From: Collinsella sp. AF08-23
GTDB lineage: Bacteria > Actinomycetota > Coriobacteriia > Coriobacteriales > Coriobacteriaceae
Direction of reading: 5' to 3'
Assembly: GCF_003479805.1 (NCBI RefSeq)
Contig: NZ_QUHV01000011.1
Span: forward strand, 1-37,014
DNA length: 37,014 nt
The notes below the pieces were generated by a model. The model was not told the origin of the DNA, searched no databases, and saw only the letters and a list, made by a program, of their open reading frames with translations. A program made the position numbers and the translations under genes. Shown here piece after piece: positions 1 to 9,641 of this stretch; the first letter of the stretch is position 1, and every line of letters begins with the position of its first letter.

Positions 1-3000
1 TCGAAATTTATCGATGGCCTATTTCAGACTGTAATGGGGTATCCCCAAACTAAGGTAGAGACTCTTGACGAGGGCGGTTCTGCGGCGGGCGAGGCCTCTG
101 CTGTGAATGAGGTTCCTGCTGTAGATGAGCCCTCAAAGAGCGAGCCCACGCCGGATGCCGCGCCCGAGGCCGGGCAGACGCCTCAAGACCAGAATGCGAC
201 CGGCGGGCAAGATGCTACGCAGGATCAGGCAGATGGGCAGTCTGGCGTGGAGGACGCCGTCGACGGCACTGCGAACGAGGGTGCCGAGTCGGACGCCGAA
301 CAGGATGCCGCGCAGATTGAAGGCGCCGAGGTTCTGCAGCAGGGCGATGGCGAAACGACGGGCAACGTGCTGGTTGCCGATCGCGCAGCGGTGAATGCAC
401 TGGGTGGCCGTGACTATGTGGGCCAGTCTTCGGCGGTCATCAACGGTGTTACCTACATCCTCATTGGCAACGAGCAGCAGCTGCGTGCGATTGGGTCCGA
501 TAAAGATGTTGTTGGTGGCGTCGTGTATTCGATCGGTCAGGTCTATGTCGGCCTTGCTGGGTTGGGTACTTGGATCGATCGAGACGGGCATGTAGAAACA
601 CTTGAATACAACGGCGATGCCGACCTTGCTCCTGGCGAAGAGCTTCGCGGTAAGGAGTTCCACAACGGTGGTTTCGAGCTGCTTCCCGGAGCCGTACGCA
701 CGCTGTATTTCACCAAGAATGCTGATGGGACGCGCAATGAGGACCCTGTTACAGGTCTTAAGTACTCCTCCGATGCCAACTACATCATCTTCCGAGATAT
801 CGATGTGAGCGACACTGCTTGGGAGCCTCTCATGTTTTCGGGCACCATGCTCGGTGCGAAAGCGGCGGACGCCGCAACGGAGGGCAACTTGTGGGAGAGT
901 TTTGATACATCTGCCCCAGATGGCCTTAAGGCCGATGCGAGGCGCCCGGTCATTTCGGGCGTTCGGGTGCGTCAGACTGGAAAGCTCGATATATCGAAAC
1001 ATCAAGGTGTTGGCTTTTTCGGCACTATCTCGAACGGCGTAAATGCGAACAATATAGGCGTCTCCGCAGGCGAGGTTTTGGTAAAAAACGTCGCTCTCGA
1101 TGACATCGACGTTGTTAACGAGTCCGTGGAAACCGAGGAGCCGGCTTCGCTCATTGGTGCGCTCACGGGTTTGCTTGGTGGAATTTTGGGCGGAGTGCTC
1201 GGCCTCCTCTTGCCGAACCTCGGCCTCGAGGAAGCGCTCAATGGTTTGCTGACGACTCGCAGTAAGGATCCAACAACGTTTGCCACGGGCGCATTTGCCG
1301 GTCGAATTATCGGTGATGTCCGCGTAGAGGGCTGTGTCGTAACAGGGGCTACGGTAAAAAATGCCCCCGCGGCTGCCGTCCCCACCTCATCTCCTTACGC
1401 CGGAATCACCGGCGGATTCGTCGGCTACATGGCGGGCGAGGTTGAATATGATGGCCTGTCGGAGGTCCTTGGGTTTACCGAGAAGGCCCTTGAGGCCCTG
1501 CTGAATGTGCTCCCGGGCATTGGGTTGGGAGACCTCATCCAGATTCTTTTGGGAAATGTTCTTGACGTGGGCAAGCTCATTCCAACGGGCTACTACAACC
1601 CCAAGATCATCGACTCATCGCTTGGCCTCAAGGCGGCTGCCCCAGCCATCGGCTCGGCTCGCGCCCAGGGTGCGGGTGGCTTTGTCGGCGTGCAGGTTGG
1701 CTCGATTATCGAAAGCTCCGAGATTGCTACACCGGTGTCAGTTGAAGCGAGTGAATTTGGAGGCGGGTTCGCAGGCGTAGAGCGCAACGGCCAGCTTGTG
1801 GGTGCGCTCAATACTGTGGGCGTGGATCTGCTTACGCAGTTGGGCGAGCTCATCAAAAAGACCAAAACCCAAAGCCTGCTGCTTGATTGCAAGCTTATGC
1901 AAGGCGCTACGGTGCGTGCTAAACAATATGCGGGCGGCATTTCCGGCGCCATGGCAAATAGCTATGTGGTGAATTGCGCTGCAGAGGGCGCCATGAGCGT
2001 TGAGGCGACCAAGTCAGATGCTGGCGGAGTTGCGGGAGCCGCGCTCCTCGGGTGGGGTACGTCGATAGGCGAGAAGCAGGACCACACGCTTTTGAAGTCG
2101 GTGACGGCCTTGCTCGGCAATCTGACGAACGGGAATGAGGGAGTGGATGTCGCTTCGAGCGGCCTGCTTGCGCTTACGGGCATCGAGCCAAGCGTTATAG
2201 CCGGCGTGCAGTTGAAGAACGTCGTCAGCGTGAGTGCTGGCGAAAGCCATGCCGGCGGCATCGTTGGTTGCGGTGAAGCTACACGAATCGGTTCATCAAA
2301 CGATGAGATGCTCGGGGAAATGATCTATTGGTCTAAGGGTAGTCAGCTGCCTAAACCCGCAGAACAAAATGTAGCTGCTTCGGTATCGAGTGTGAGCGCG
2401 GCAAAAGATTACGCTGGCGGTGTTGCGGGGGAGCTCGGGCCGGGTAACGTTGCAGGGCTGCTCAACGCCACGATTGACGTCGGCGATGTCAAGATGTTCT
2501 GGATCAAGGACGTGGCTCTTACTGGTGCCGCAAATGGTTTGGCTGTTCATGCAGGCGGTTCATATGTGGGTGGTGCTGTGGGCTGCGCTTCCGGCGGAAA
2601 GATCGCAAACGTCACTGTGGACAAGCTTGCCTCAGTTAGCGCTGCAACGTATGCGGGTGGATTTGCGGGCTTTTCCGGCCCAGCCGATGCTGCTGGATCG
2701 GGCGGTATCAACTTGCTCGGAATCATCAAGATCTCAGGCTTGCTTTCTATTGCGCAGTACTCGGCGCTTCACATCGTGTCTTCGAGCGTTAAGGGTATCG
2801 ATGCAGGCTACACCGTTGAGGCGACCCGTGCGGACGGCAACGCAATTGCTGGCGGTTTCTTTGGGCAGGCAAATAGTTCCCTGGTTGCCGATTGTCATGC
2901 GCGCCGTATCAAGAGCGTGATCGCCCCCAAGGAAGGGGGCAAGGGCACTGCCGGCGGATTCGTGGGGCTTTCGGTGACGGGAGGCCTGGCGGACGCGCTG

Positions 3001-6000
3001 GCAGATGATGCGGGCGGTAACGGTGGTCTCGACGGCCTGCTGCACGATGTCATTAAAATAGATAATTTGCTCGGTGCGGTGCCCTATCTTATTCCGAAAT
3101 ATTGGGGCGTCGATGCTTCCTATGTTAACGGTGGCATGGTCTCGGGCTCCGTTGCCGGTGGTTTTGCCGGAGACTTCCAATCAGGAAAGCTCAATCAGTT
3201 TGGTAAGGACGACATGGAATCCCTCGTCAATCTGGTGGGCGAAGCTTCAGCTAACACCATCAAGGCGGACGTCGAGAAGGGTCCATGGGCGGTTATCAAT
3301 ATTGCCGAGGTGGATGGCGGCCTGTACGCAGGTGGTTTTGGCGGCATGGTGCGTTCTGGCTCCTTGGCAAACGCCTCTGAGGGCGGCATCCAAATTCTGG
3401 GCAAGCTGGGGGGCACGCTCAACATTTCGCAGTTGTTGGATGTCGTACAGGCGTATGTCCCCTACGTCTCGTATGCGGGCGTGCATTCCGATGACGCGAC
3501 CGGTTCCGGTGGCTTTATAGTGTGCGCGACGGATACGAGCGATGCGGACGCCAACGCCGGTTCGGCTGGTGGCTGGGTTGGCTGGGGCAGTGCAATGCAG
3601 GTATCGACCTGTTCAGTTGATGAGCTCAAGCATACGAGCGTCGTAGCTCCTAAGGATCTCGAGGCCACGACGGCAGAGAGCTATTACACCGAGGCGTCTT
3701 CATATAGTGTCGACGCGCCGCGTAATGCCGGCGGCTGGGCCGGCAAGATTGACGTGGGATCCACTGCCGCCGCAGGTTCTGGATTGGGCCTGCTGGGACA
3801 GAGCATCGCTCTGACCGACTTGCTGAGCGCGCTCAACGTTATGGTTTCGACGGTCGAGCACTCCGATGTTGCTGGCGCGATTGGCGGCCTTTCGGTTCGT
3901 GCGAACGGCACGGCAAAGACAGCAGAAGGAGTGAAGCCCATCGGGCATGCGGGCGGTTTTGCCGGCGTGCTGGCGGGCGGCCACGTACAGGACTCCAATG
4001 TCTCGGAATTTGATTATGTGGTCGGTCGCGAATCTGCTGGCGGATACGCCGGAACGATGACTCCGGGTGATGTGGCAAGCGTGCTCGGCAAGGAGAACGC
4101 CGCGTCCATTATCAATAACCTCATCAATGTGGATAGCCTTCTCTCGCTTGTTCAGGATTTCGTCCCTACGGTGCGCAACAGCTATACCGAGTGCGTTCCT
4201 TGTGGCGGCGCCGTTCGCGCCGAGGCGGAGGCGTCTGGCTCCACGCAGCGTGGGTGCGCCGGTGGCTATGTTGGAATGCTCGATGGCGGTCACATTTGGG
4301 GAAACGACACGCGTGCATGGAAGGACGTAAGCGTCGGCGCTTCATATTCCGGCGATCAAAATGTTGCGGCTGCGCGTCGTATCCGTTCGGTGTTCGGCAC
4401 CGAGTTTGCTGGCGGCTATGTTGGCCTTATGAAGCCGTCTGATACCGCCTCTGCTGGTGGGTTGTCTTTGTTGGGTGGACTCATTAAGGCCGGCAACCTG
4501 GTGAGCACGCTTTCCATGGTGTATCCCACAACCGAGAATACCGAGGTATCTGGCCCGTTGCGTGGGATTGACATCGCTACGTTCGAGTCGTGGGTTGAGC
4601 ATGTTTCCAAGTACGATGCATATGGCCAGGAATTCGCCGACATCATAGAGAAGCTAAAAGACAAGGCCATCACCACACAAGATCAACTTGATACCGCCCT
4701 CGCCAAATACGTCTTTGGCTATAACGTGGTTGCCGGGCGTGCATCTTATGGAAACGGTTCGCTCGAACATGCCGGCGGTATGGCAGGCGGCTACGTAGGC
4801 CTCATGCGTACGGGTACAGTTAGCAATGGCCAGGCATACGACACGAAGCTTGTACGTGCTATGCGCGCGGCGGGTGGATTCGCCGGCGGCATCGAGGCGG
4901 GGAGTGCTGCCAGCATCGGTGATGTAACGCTTTTTGACAAGATAAATGTTGATTTGGGCGCACTGCTCAAAACGCCGCAGGTGTTTGTTCCGGTGGTTAA
5001 ATCTTCCAGTGCGCATGGCTTCCGTTCTGGCTTGACCGTGCGCTCAACGGGAACCGAGCTCAACCATGGCATGGGTTATGCGGGTGGCTACACCGGCTAT
5101 GCACTCGGTGCGCAAATCTGGGGTGATTCCGCGCTCGCTGGTCAGGATCCTTCAGGTTGTAATGTCTTGAATTTACGTCGTGTTGCAGGCACGAGTGCTG
5201 TTGGCGGTTTCGTGGGTCGCGCGAGTGGCGGTAGCGTTGCTTCGGTGGATACCGAAGTCAGCGATGGCCTGATCCAATCACTCCTTGATGGGCTCATCGG
5301 CTCGCCCGGACAGCTGGTGGATGCACTTAAGGCCACCGTTACCACTATCCGTGGTGCCCATGTGAGCGCGGCTGCCGAGCCGGGCTCCGCTGAGGCGGCT
5401 TGGGGTTTTACTGTTGAGGGCGAGTACCGCGACGGCGATACGACTAAGTACGCTACCTCGGCGGGCGGTTTTGCCGGATCTCTTGAAGCGAGTGTCTTGG
5501 GCTCGATCGAGGGCGATTTGGACGATTCTACGCAACAGCTATCGGTCAATGGCCTGCGCGCCGTCGAGGGCGGAGCATATGCGGGCGGATTCTTTGGGCT
5601 CGGCGATGTTGGTGGAGTTGCGAGCGTGGGCGGCCAAGGTGCTGACGCCCAATCAGGGACTACGCTGCTTGAGCTTATCAAGCTCGGCAACGTGGACGTA
5701 CTCGATGCGTTCCGAACCTTCATCTATCATGCTCACGTTAACGGCGTTTCGGATGGTATTCGCGTCGAGGCCCATGAGCAGACGTCCGAAGGTACGGGTG
5801 ACGAGAAGCGCTATACCGGCACTGCCGGTGGATTTGGCGGTACGTTGCTCAATGGCTCCATCAAGGACTGCTCCGTCGAGCGCTTGAATGCGGTGACGGG
5901 CCTCAATTACGCAGGTGGCTTCGTGGGTCATCTGGGCAAGAGCGGTACGGTTGACGTGGACGAAGCTGATGCCGGTGTCGGCAACATTCTCAAGTTGCTC

Positions 6001-7944
6001 GGTGCGACGGCAGGCGTTCTCGACATCTGGGGCAGCCATGTCGAGCGCTGCACGGTTGATGGCATCGATGCCGGCTACACGGTTGCCTCCACGCATGGGG
6101 CGCCGATCACGAGTGATGCGGCTTCTGAGCAGCTCGATGGTCAGGAAATGGCAGCAGGCTTTGTGGGCTTTGCCGATATGGCGAAGATCGATGACTGTCA
6201 TGTAACCGATCTCAAGAAGGTGACAAGCGGTCAGATTGCCGGTGGCTTTGTGGGAAAGACCACCATGGGGTTCGTTGCCGATATTGATGCCGGGTCTCCC
6301 GTTTTGTTGGAGTCTTTGCTCCTGATTGTCAACGCGCTCGTTAAGCTCCTGTATCTTCCGGATTTGCAGGACAAGCTCGGTCTGCTCAACATTAAGATCC
6401 TTGACATCATTGATCTCAAGGTTCTGTCGGAGGGCAACACGCTTTACGTCAACCTGCTTGGTTTGCGCATAGGTGTCGCGCTGTCCAAAAAACAGGACAG
6501 CAGCGACCCCAATGCTACCGACGTCGCCGTTATCACCATCGGGGATTCGACCATCAGCTTGCCGTGCAATGAGAAAGGCCTTGTCGGAGAGGACGATGGA
6601 CTCAAATCGAACCTCAAGGTCACGCTCATTAAGGGTAACCGCACCAACATTACCAACAACTCGGTGACGGGCGTCGCCTCTGGTTACGACGTGTACGGTG
6701 GCGGTGCCACAGACACGAGCAACGGCTTTGGCATTGGCCGATACGATGACGGAAGGGGTACGCTGGGCGGATACGCTGGCGGCTTCGTGGGTCTCTCAAA
6801 CGAGAGCGTGCTCGACAAGAATAAGATGGCGTACTGCGATGTGGTACGCGGCAAGGGCCATGATGGTCAGAACGCTGGCGGCGGCACGATCACGGGCCCC
6901 TTCACCGGCATGACATACCTCAAGACCACCTATGAGCAGCTGAACGAAAAGAAGAAGATCGAGACTGGGAATTTCTATTCCATCTACCGCGGTGCTAACG
7001 ACAAACTCACAGAAGCCCTCAAAGGCGCTGGCGAGAGCGTGTTCGCCGATATGGTGTCCGATGATGCAGCGGTGGGCGGAGGAGCGTTTGGGCTCGACAT
7101 GAACCGTTATGACGTTGCGGTGCGCGAATCAAAGGGCATTTCAGAGTTCGATGAGCTTCAAGGGGCCGTCGAAAGCGGTACGGGAGCACAGCGCAAGCTC
7201 GATGCGTATCAGGAGAACGGCGCCAAGGCTGTGCTCATGCGCGATACGCCGCAAACTGACAATGGTGCTGGCCTTACTCCGGAGCCCGGCGATGGGCAGG
7301 ATCCTTGCTCCGAGACGGTCGATCTCACGTTGCAAAAGGTTTGGGATGACCTGGGCAATCGCGACCAGACGCGCCCCAATGCTGTGAACTTCTATATTTC
7401 GGCGACCTATACGGATGCGAACGGCCAGTCGGTTGTCCAGTGGGTTGCCCCCGTTGCGGGAGGCGGCTACGAGTTGGTGGCTCAAAAGACCGCCGTGAAG
7501 CTCACCGCGGCAGACCTTTCTCCGCACTCAGAGACATGGCGTCGAGTGCTAACAGATTTGCCGGTGGCGTTTGAGGATAAAAACTCGAATCCTGCCGCGG
7601 TTCGCTACTACACCTATCAGGTTGAGGAAGTGTCGATCGACGGGTATTCCGTGGTGTACGACGTTGATGCTACGGAGCGTGTAATCACGGTGACGAACGT
7701 TTATCGCCCCATGCTCCCCGAAACGGGCGGTGTTGGCACGTGGCTTACGGTGCTGGCGGGCGGCATGCTGCTCGCGTGCGCTGCCTACGAGCGTCGCCGC
7801 AGGTCGATGGCGTATGCCGGATACGTACCCGCGCATTTTGCACCCTCTCGCCCACGGCTTGAGCCCATGCGCCCCCGACGCTTGCGCGCGAGAGGTGCGC
7901 GCCAGCAGATCACACGCGGCGGATCGGGCCGCGCACCGAGATAG
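1..7944 (+). CDS. Giant LPETG-anchored pilus adhesin with GLUG-like repeats (5' end outside window)
   Basis: The frame is open to the first base of the window. The first ATG, at 34, has no ribosome site, and no signal peptide is visible, so the true start lies upstream and at least 2,647 residues are seen. Numbering from the ATG at 34: residues about 10-105 form an acidic Ala/Glu/Asp/Gln-rich stretch. Residues about 450-2260 carry about 30 AGGFxG boxes (GLUG-like) with hydrophobic amphipathic segments between them. A Cna-B-like beta-sandwich spans about 2429-2555. An LPETG sorting motif at 2561-2565 is followed by a hydrophobic helix, ERRRRS and an unusual extra Arg-rich tail. By position, directly before the major pilin and sortase C, it is probably the tip adhesin of the pilus. 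The ligand is unknown. Codon use looks less GC-biased than in the metabolic genes downstream. Confidence 0.85.
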   Translation, partial: SKFIDGLFQTVMGYPQTKVETLDEGGSAAGEASAVNEVPAVDEPSKSEPTPDAAPEAGQTPQDQNATGGQDATQDQADGQSGVEDAVDGTANEGAESDAEQDAAQIEGAEVLQQGDGETTGNVLVADRAAVNALGGRDYVGQSSAVINGVTYILIGNEQQLRAIGSDKDVVGGVVYSIGQVYVGLAGLGTWIDRDGHVETLEYNGDADLAPGEELRGKEFHNGGFELLPGAVRTLYFTKNADGTRNEDPVTGLKYSSDANYIIFRDIDVSDTAWEPLMFSGTMLGAKAADAATEGNLWESFDTSAPDGLKADARRPVISGVRVRQTGKLDISKHQGVGFFGTISNGVNANNIGVSAGEVLVKNVALDDIDVVNESVETEEPASLIGALTGLLGGILGGVLGLLLPNLGLEEALNGLLTTRSKDPTTFATGAFAGRIIGDVRVEGCVVTGATVKNAPAAAVPTSSPYAGITGGFVGYMAGEVEYDGLSEVLGFTEKALEALLNVLPGIGLGDLIQILLGNVLDVGKLIPTGYYNPKIIDSSLGLKAAAPAIGSARAQGAGGFVGVQVGSIIESSEIATPVSVEASEFGGGFAGVERNGQLVGALNTVGVDLLTQLGELIKKTKTQSLLLDCKLMQGATVRAKQYAGGISGAMANSYVVNCAAEGAMSVEATKSDAGGVAGAALLGWGTSIGEKQDHTLLKSVTALLGNLTNGNEGVDVASSGLLALTGIEPSVIAGVQLKNVVSVSAGESHAGGIVGCGEATRIGSSNDEMLGEMIYWSKGSQLPKPAEQNVAASVSSVSAAKDYAGGVAGELGPGNVAGLLNATIDVGDVKMFWIKDVALTGAANGLAVHAGGSYVGGAVGCASGGKIANVTVDKLASVSAATYAGGFAGFSGPADAAGSGGINLLGIIKISGLLSIAQYSALHIVSSSVKGIDAGYTVEATRADGNAIAGGFFGQANSSLVADCHARRIKSVIAPKEGGKGTAGGFVGLSVTGGLADALADDAGGNGGLDGLLHDVIKIDNLLGAVPYLIPKYWGVDASYVNGGMVSGSVAGGFAGDFQSGKLNQFGKDDMESLVNLVGEASANTIKADVEKGPWAVINIAEVDGGLYAGGFGGMVRSGSLANASEGGIQILGKLGGTLNISQLLDVVQAYVPYVSYAGVHSDDATGSGGFIVCATDTSDADANAGSAGGWVGWGSAMQVSTCSVDELKHTSVVAPKDLEATTAESYYTEASSYSVDAPRNAGGWAGKIDVGSTAAAGSGLGLLGQSIALTDLLSALNVMVSTVEHSDVAGAIGGLSVRANGTAKTAEGVKPIGHAGGFAGVLAGGHVQDSNVSEFDYVVGRESAGGYAGTMTPGDVASVLGKENAASIINNLINVDSLLSLVQDFVPTVRNSYTECVPCGGAVRAEAEASGSTQRGCAGGYVGMLDGGHIWGNDTRAWKDVSVGASYSGDQNVAAARRIRSVFGTEFAGGYVGLMKPSDTASAGGLSLLGGLIKAGNLVSTLSMVYPTTENTEVSGPLRGIDIATFESWVEHVSKYDAYGQEFADIIEKLKDKAITTQDQLDTALAKYVFGYNVVAGRASYGNGSLEHAGGMAGGYVGLMRTGTVSNGQAYDTKLVRAMRAAGGFAGGIEAGSAASIGDVTLFDKINVDLGALLKTPQVFVPVVKSSSAHGFRSGLTVRSTGTELNHGMGYAGGYTGYALGAQIWGDSALAGQDPSGCNVLNLRRVAGTSAVGGFVGRASGGSVASVDTEVSDGLIQSLLDGLIGSPGQLVDALKATVTTIRGAHVSAAAEPGSAEAAWGFTVEGEYRDGDTTKYATSAGGFAGSLEASVLGSIEGDLDDSTQQLSVNGLRAVEGGAYAGGFFGLGDVGGVASVGGQGADAQSGTTLLELIKLGNVDVLDAFRTFIYHAHVNGVSDGIRVEAHEQTSEGTGDEKRYTGTAGGFGGTLLNGSIKDCSVERLNAVTGLNYAGGFVGHLGKSGTVDVDEADAGVGNILKLLGATAGVLDIWGSHVERCTVDGIDAGYTVASTHGAPITSDAASEQLDGQEMAAGFVGFADMAKIDDCHVTDLKKVTSGQIAGGFVGKTTMGFVADIDAGSPVLLESLLLIVNALVKLLYLPDLQDKLGLLNIKILDIIDLKVLSEGNTLYVNLLGLRIGVALSKKQDSSDPNATDVAVITIGDSTISLPCNEKGLVGEDDGLKSNLKVTLIKGNRTNITNNSVTGVASGYDVYGGGATDTSNGFGIGRYDDGRGTLGGYAGGFVGLSNESVLDKNKMAYCDVVRGKGHDGQNAGGGTITGPFTGMTYLKTTYEQLNEKKKIETGNFYSIYRGANDKLTEALKGAGESVFADMVSDDAAVGGGAFGLDMNRYDVAVRESKGISEFDELQGAVESGTGAQRKLDAYQENGAKAVLMRDTPQTDNGAGLTPEPGDGQDPCSETVDLTLQKVWDDLGNRDQTRPNAVNFYISATYTDANGQSVVQWVAPVAGGGYELVAQKTAVKLTAADLSPHSETWRRVLTDLPVAFEDKNSNPAAVRYYTYQVEEVSIDGYSVVYDVDATERVITVTNVYRPMLPETGGVGTWLTVLAGGMLLACAAYERRRRSMAYAGYVPAHFAPSRPRLEPMRPRRLRARGARQQITRGGSGRAPR
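1390..6810 (+). repeat. Degenerate repeat array inside the adhesin (about 120-residue unit)
   Basis: The translated region alternates AGGFVG/AGGFAG/AGGYVG-type boxes (about 30 copies) with leucine- and isoleucine-rich segments. These segments begin near nt 2707, 3037, 3390, 3787, 4111, 4471, 4930, 5272, 5668, 5986 and 6304, a spacing of about 320-460 nt. Most units run: box, hydrophobic segment, a V..S.V.G.....V.A strand, box, G.I.DC.V segment, box. The GLUG boxes suggest a beta-solenoid-like stalk. Copies are diverged at DNA level, so recent slippage is unlikely. Confidence 0.75.
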
Positions 7945-8024
7945 GTATCTCCCGCGGCGCAGGTAACGCGTCGCAGCAGATAGGCAGTTGTTCATGTCAT
8001 ACGTTTGAGGGAAGGAATGATTCG

Positions 8025-9629
8025 ATGAAAACGATGACAAAACGCATCGCCAGCATGGCGCTGGCGGTCTTGATGGCGGTCGTGATGCTCGCGAGCGCCG
8101 TCCCCACCAAGGCCTTCGCGGCAGGTACTGGTAAGCTCACTGTGACATGTGATAGCGCCGAGTTTGCGAACAAGGAGGTGAAGATTTGGAAGATGTTCGA
8201 TATGACGGTGAGCGGCGCCGGCACGGGCCAGGAGTCCTACGGCTATGCCATCAATTCCGTTTGGAAGGACCTCTTCATCGAGAAGAGCGCCGAATGGTCG
8301 CTCGGCTTGACCGAGGGCTCAACGGACGAAGAGGTCTCTGCGGCTGCCTACAAGTACATCAGCAATCTCGGCGATAAAAACGCTGCCAATGTAACTGCGT
8401 TTGCGAAGATTGCACGCGATTGGGCAGTTGCAAAGTCGCTCCAAGCTGATAACACGCAGAATGCAGGCCCAGATGCGCCGTACACCGCTGCGTTTACCGG
8501 TCTTGACTATGGTTACTATGTGGTGAGCCCCGCCACCGGCTCAACGAGCTCGGCACGCAAGACCGACGCCATGCTGATTCCCGTCAAGGACGACAAGGCA
8601 ACTATCAAGCTCAAGTCCGAGTATCCTACGGTCGAGAAGACGGTTGACGGCAATGATAAGGTCAATGCCGAGATTGGCAAGGAGCTAACCTTTACGCTGA
8701 AGGCGAAAGTACCCGATGTAAGCGAGTACGAAAAGTATCAGTTTGTGTTCAAGGATACCTTGTCCAAGGGTCTGACGTTCGTCGCCTTCGATTCGGTGAG
8801 GATTGGCGGCACTAAGCTTGAGGCGCCGAACGACTACACGACTACCAATCAGCAGCCCGATGGCGAGGGTAAAACTGAGATTCGTGTTGACCTTGGTGCG
8901 CATGACGGGACAATCTATGATGCGAAGAATCTGTTTAATGGTAAGGCGGGCCAGGATATCCTCGTGACCTACAAGGCCTACATCAACGCCGATGCCATCG
9001 TTGGCCAGGCGATCCCCAACAAGGCAACGGTTGATTATTCCACCAGCCTGGACGGCACCCAAACCGGCACTTCCACCCCCGATGTGACCCATCAGTATGA
9101 TTTTGGCTTCAAGCTTAAGAAGACCGATGACACCGGGCAGAAGAATCCCCTTGCTGGTGCCGTCTTCGAGCTTCGTCATGCCGCGGCGGGCGATCCTATC
9201 AAGCTCGTCATGAAGTCCGACGGCGTATATCGTCTTGCGCTTGCCAGTGATCCCGAGAACCAGCAGGTGACGAAAGTAACGACTGGCGATACGGGCATCG
9301 TCCAGTTCGAGGGTCTTGCCGTAGGTGATTACTATCTGGTTGAGACCGTGGCCCCCGAGGGTTACAACAAGCTCGCCAAACCCATCAAGATTACGATCAC
9401 CGATATCACTACGGACGGCACAAACCCGACCTGGCAGATCAAGGTTAACGACGCGCAAGACGTTCAGGATGGTTCTTCCGACAACCTTCCTGAGGTTGCC
9501 GTTGAGAACAACAAGGGCACCCTGCTCCCCGAGACCGGCGGCATGGGCACCATCATCTTCACGCTCGTCGGCGCCGCTGCCATCGGCTACGGCATCTACC
9601 GCAAGCGCACGGCCAAGACCGTTGCGTAA
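8025..9629 (+). CDS. SpaA-type major pilin, LPETG-anchored
   Basis: A 534-residue precursor. A signal peptide spans residues 1-33 (basic MKTMTKR, hydrophobic core, cleavage near AFAA). The N-terminal domain ends near a YPTVEK motif (Y200 to K205), at the place where pilins usually carry the YPK acceptor lysine. An isopeptide-forming D2 domain covers about 205-355. A SpaA/Cna-B domain with the E-box ETVAPEGY covers about 365-480. LPETG at 501-505 is followed by a hydrophobic helix and RKRTAK. Sortase C polymerises such subunits by joining the LPXT threonine to a lysine of the next subunit. Internal Lys-Asn bonds are expected from the family, not shown here. The start is supported by GAGGGAAGGA about 8 nt upstream. 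It lies 80 nt after the adhesin and 12 nt before the sortase, so it is operonic. Confidence 0.92.
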   Translation: MKTMTKRIASMALAVLMAVVMLASAVPTKAFAAGTGKLTVTCDSAEFANKEVKIWKMFDMTVSGAGTGQESYGYAINSVWKDLFIEKSAEWSLGLTEGSTDEEVSAAAYKYISNLGDKNAANVTAFAKIARDWAVAKSLQADNTQNAGPDAPYTAAFTGLDYGYYVVSPATGSTSSARKTDAMLIPVKDDKATIKLKSEYPTVEKTVDGNDKVNAEIGKELTFTLKAKVPDVSEYEKYQFVFKDTLSKGLTFVAFDSVRIGGTKLEAPNDYTTTNQQPDGEGKTEIRVDLGAHDGTIYDAKNLFNGKAGQDILVTYKAYINADAIVGQAIPNKATVDYSTSLDGTQTGTSTPDVTHQYDFGFKLKKTDDTGQKNPLAGAVFELRHAAAGDPIKLVMKSDGVYRLALASDPENQQVTKVTTGDTGIVQFEGLAVGDYYLVETVAPEGYNKLAKPIKITITDITTDGTNPTWQIKVNDAQDVQDGSSDNLPEVAVENNKGTLLPETGGMGTIIFTLVGAAAIGYGIYRKRTAKTVA

Positions 9630-9641
9630 TTTGGTTTCGCG

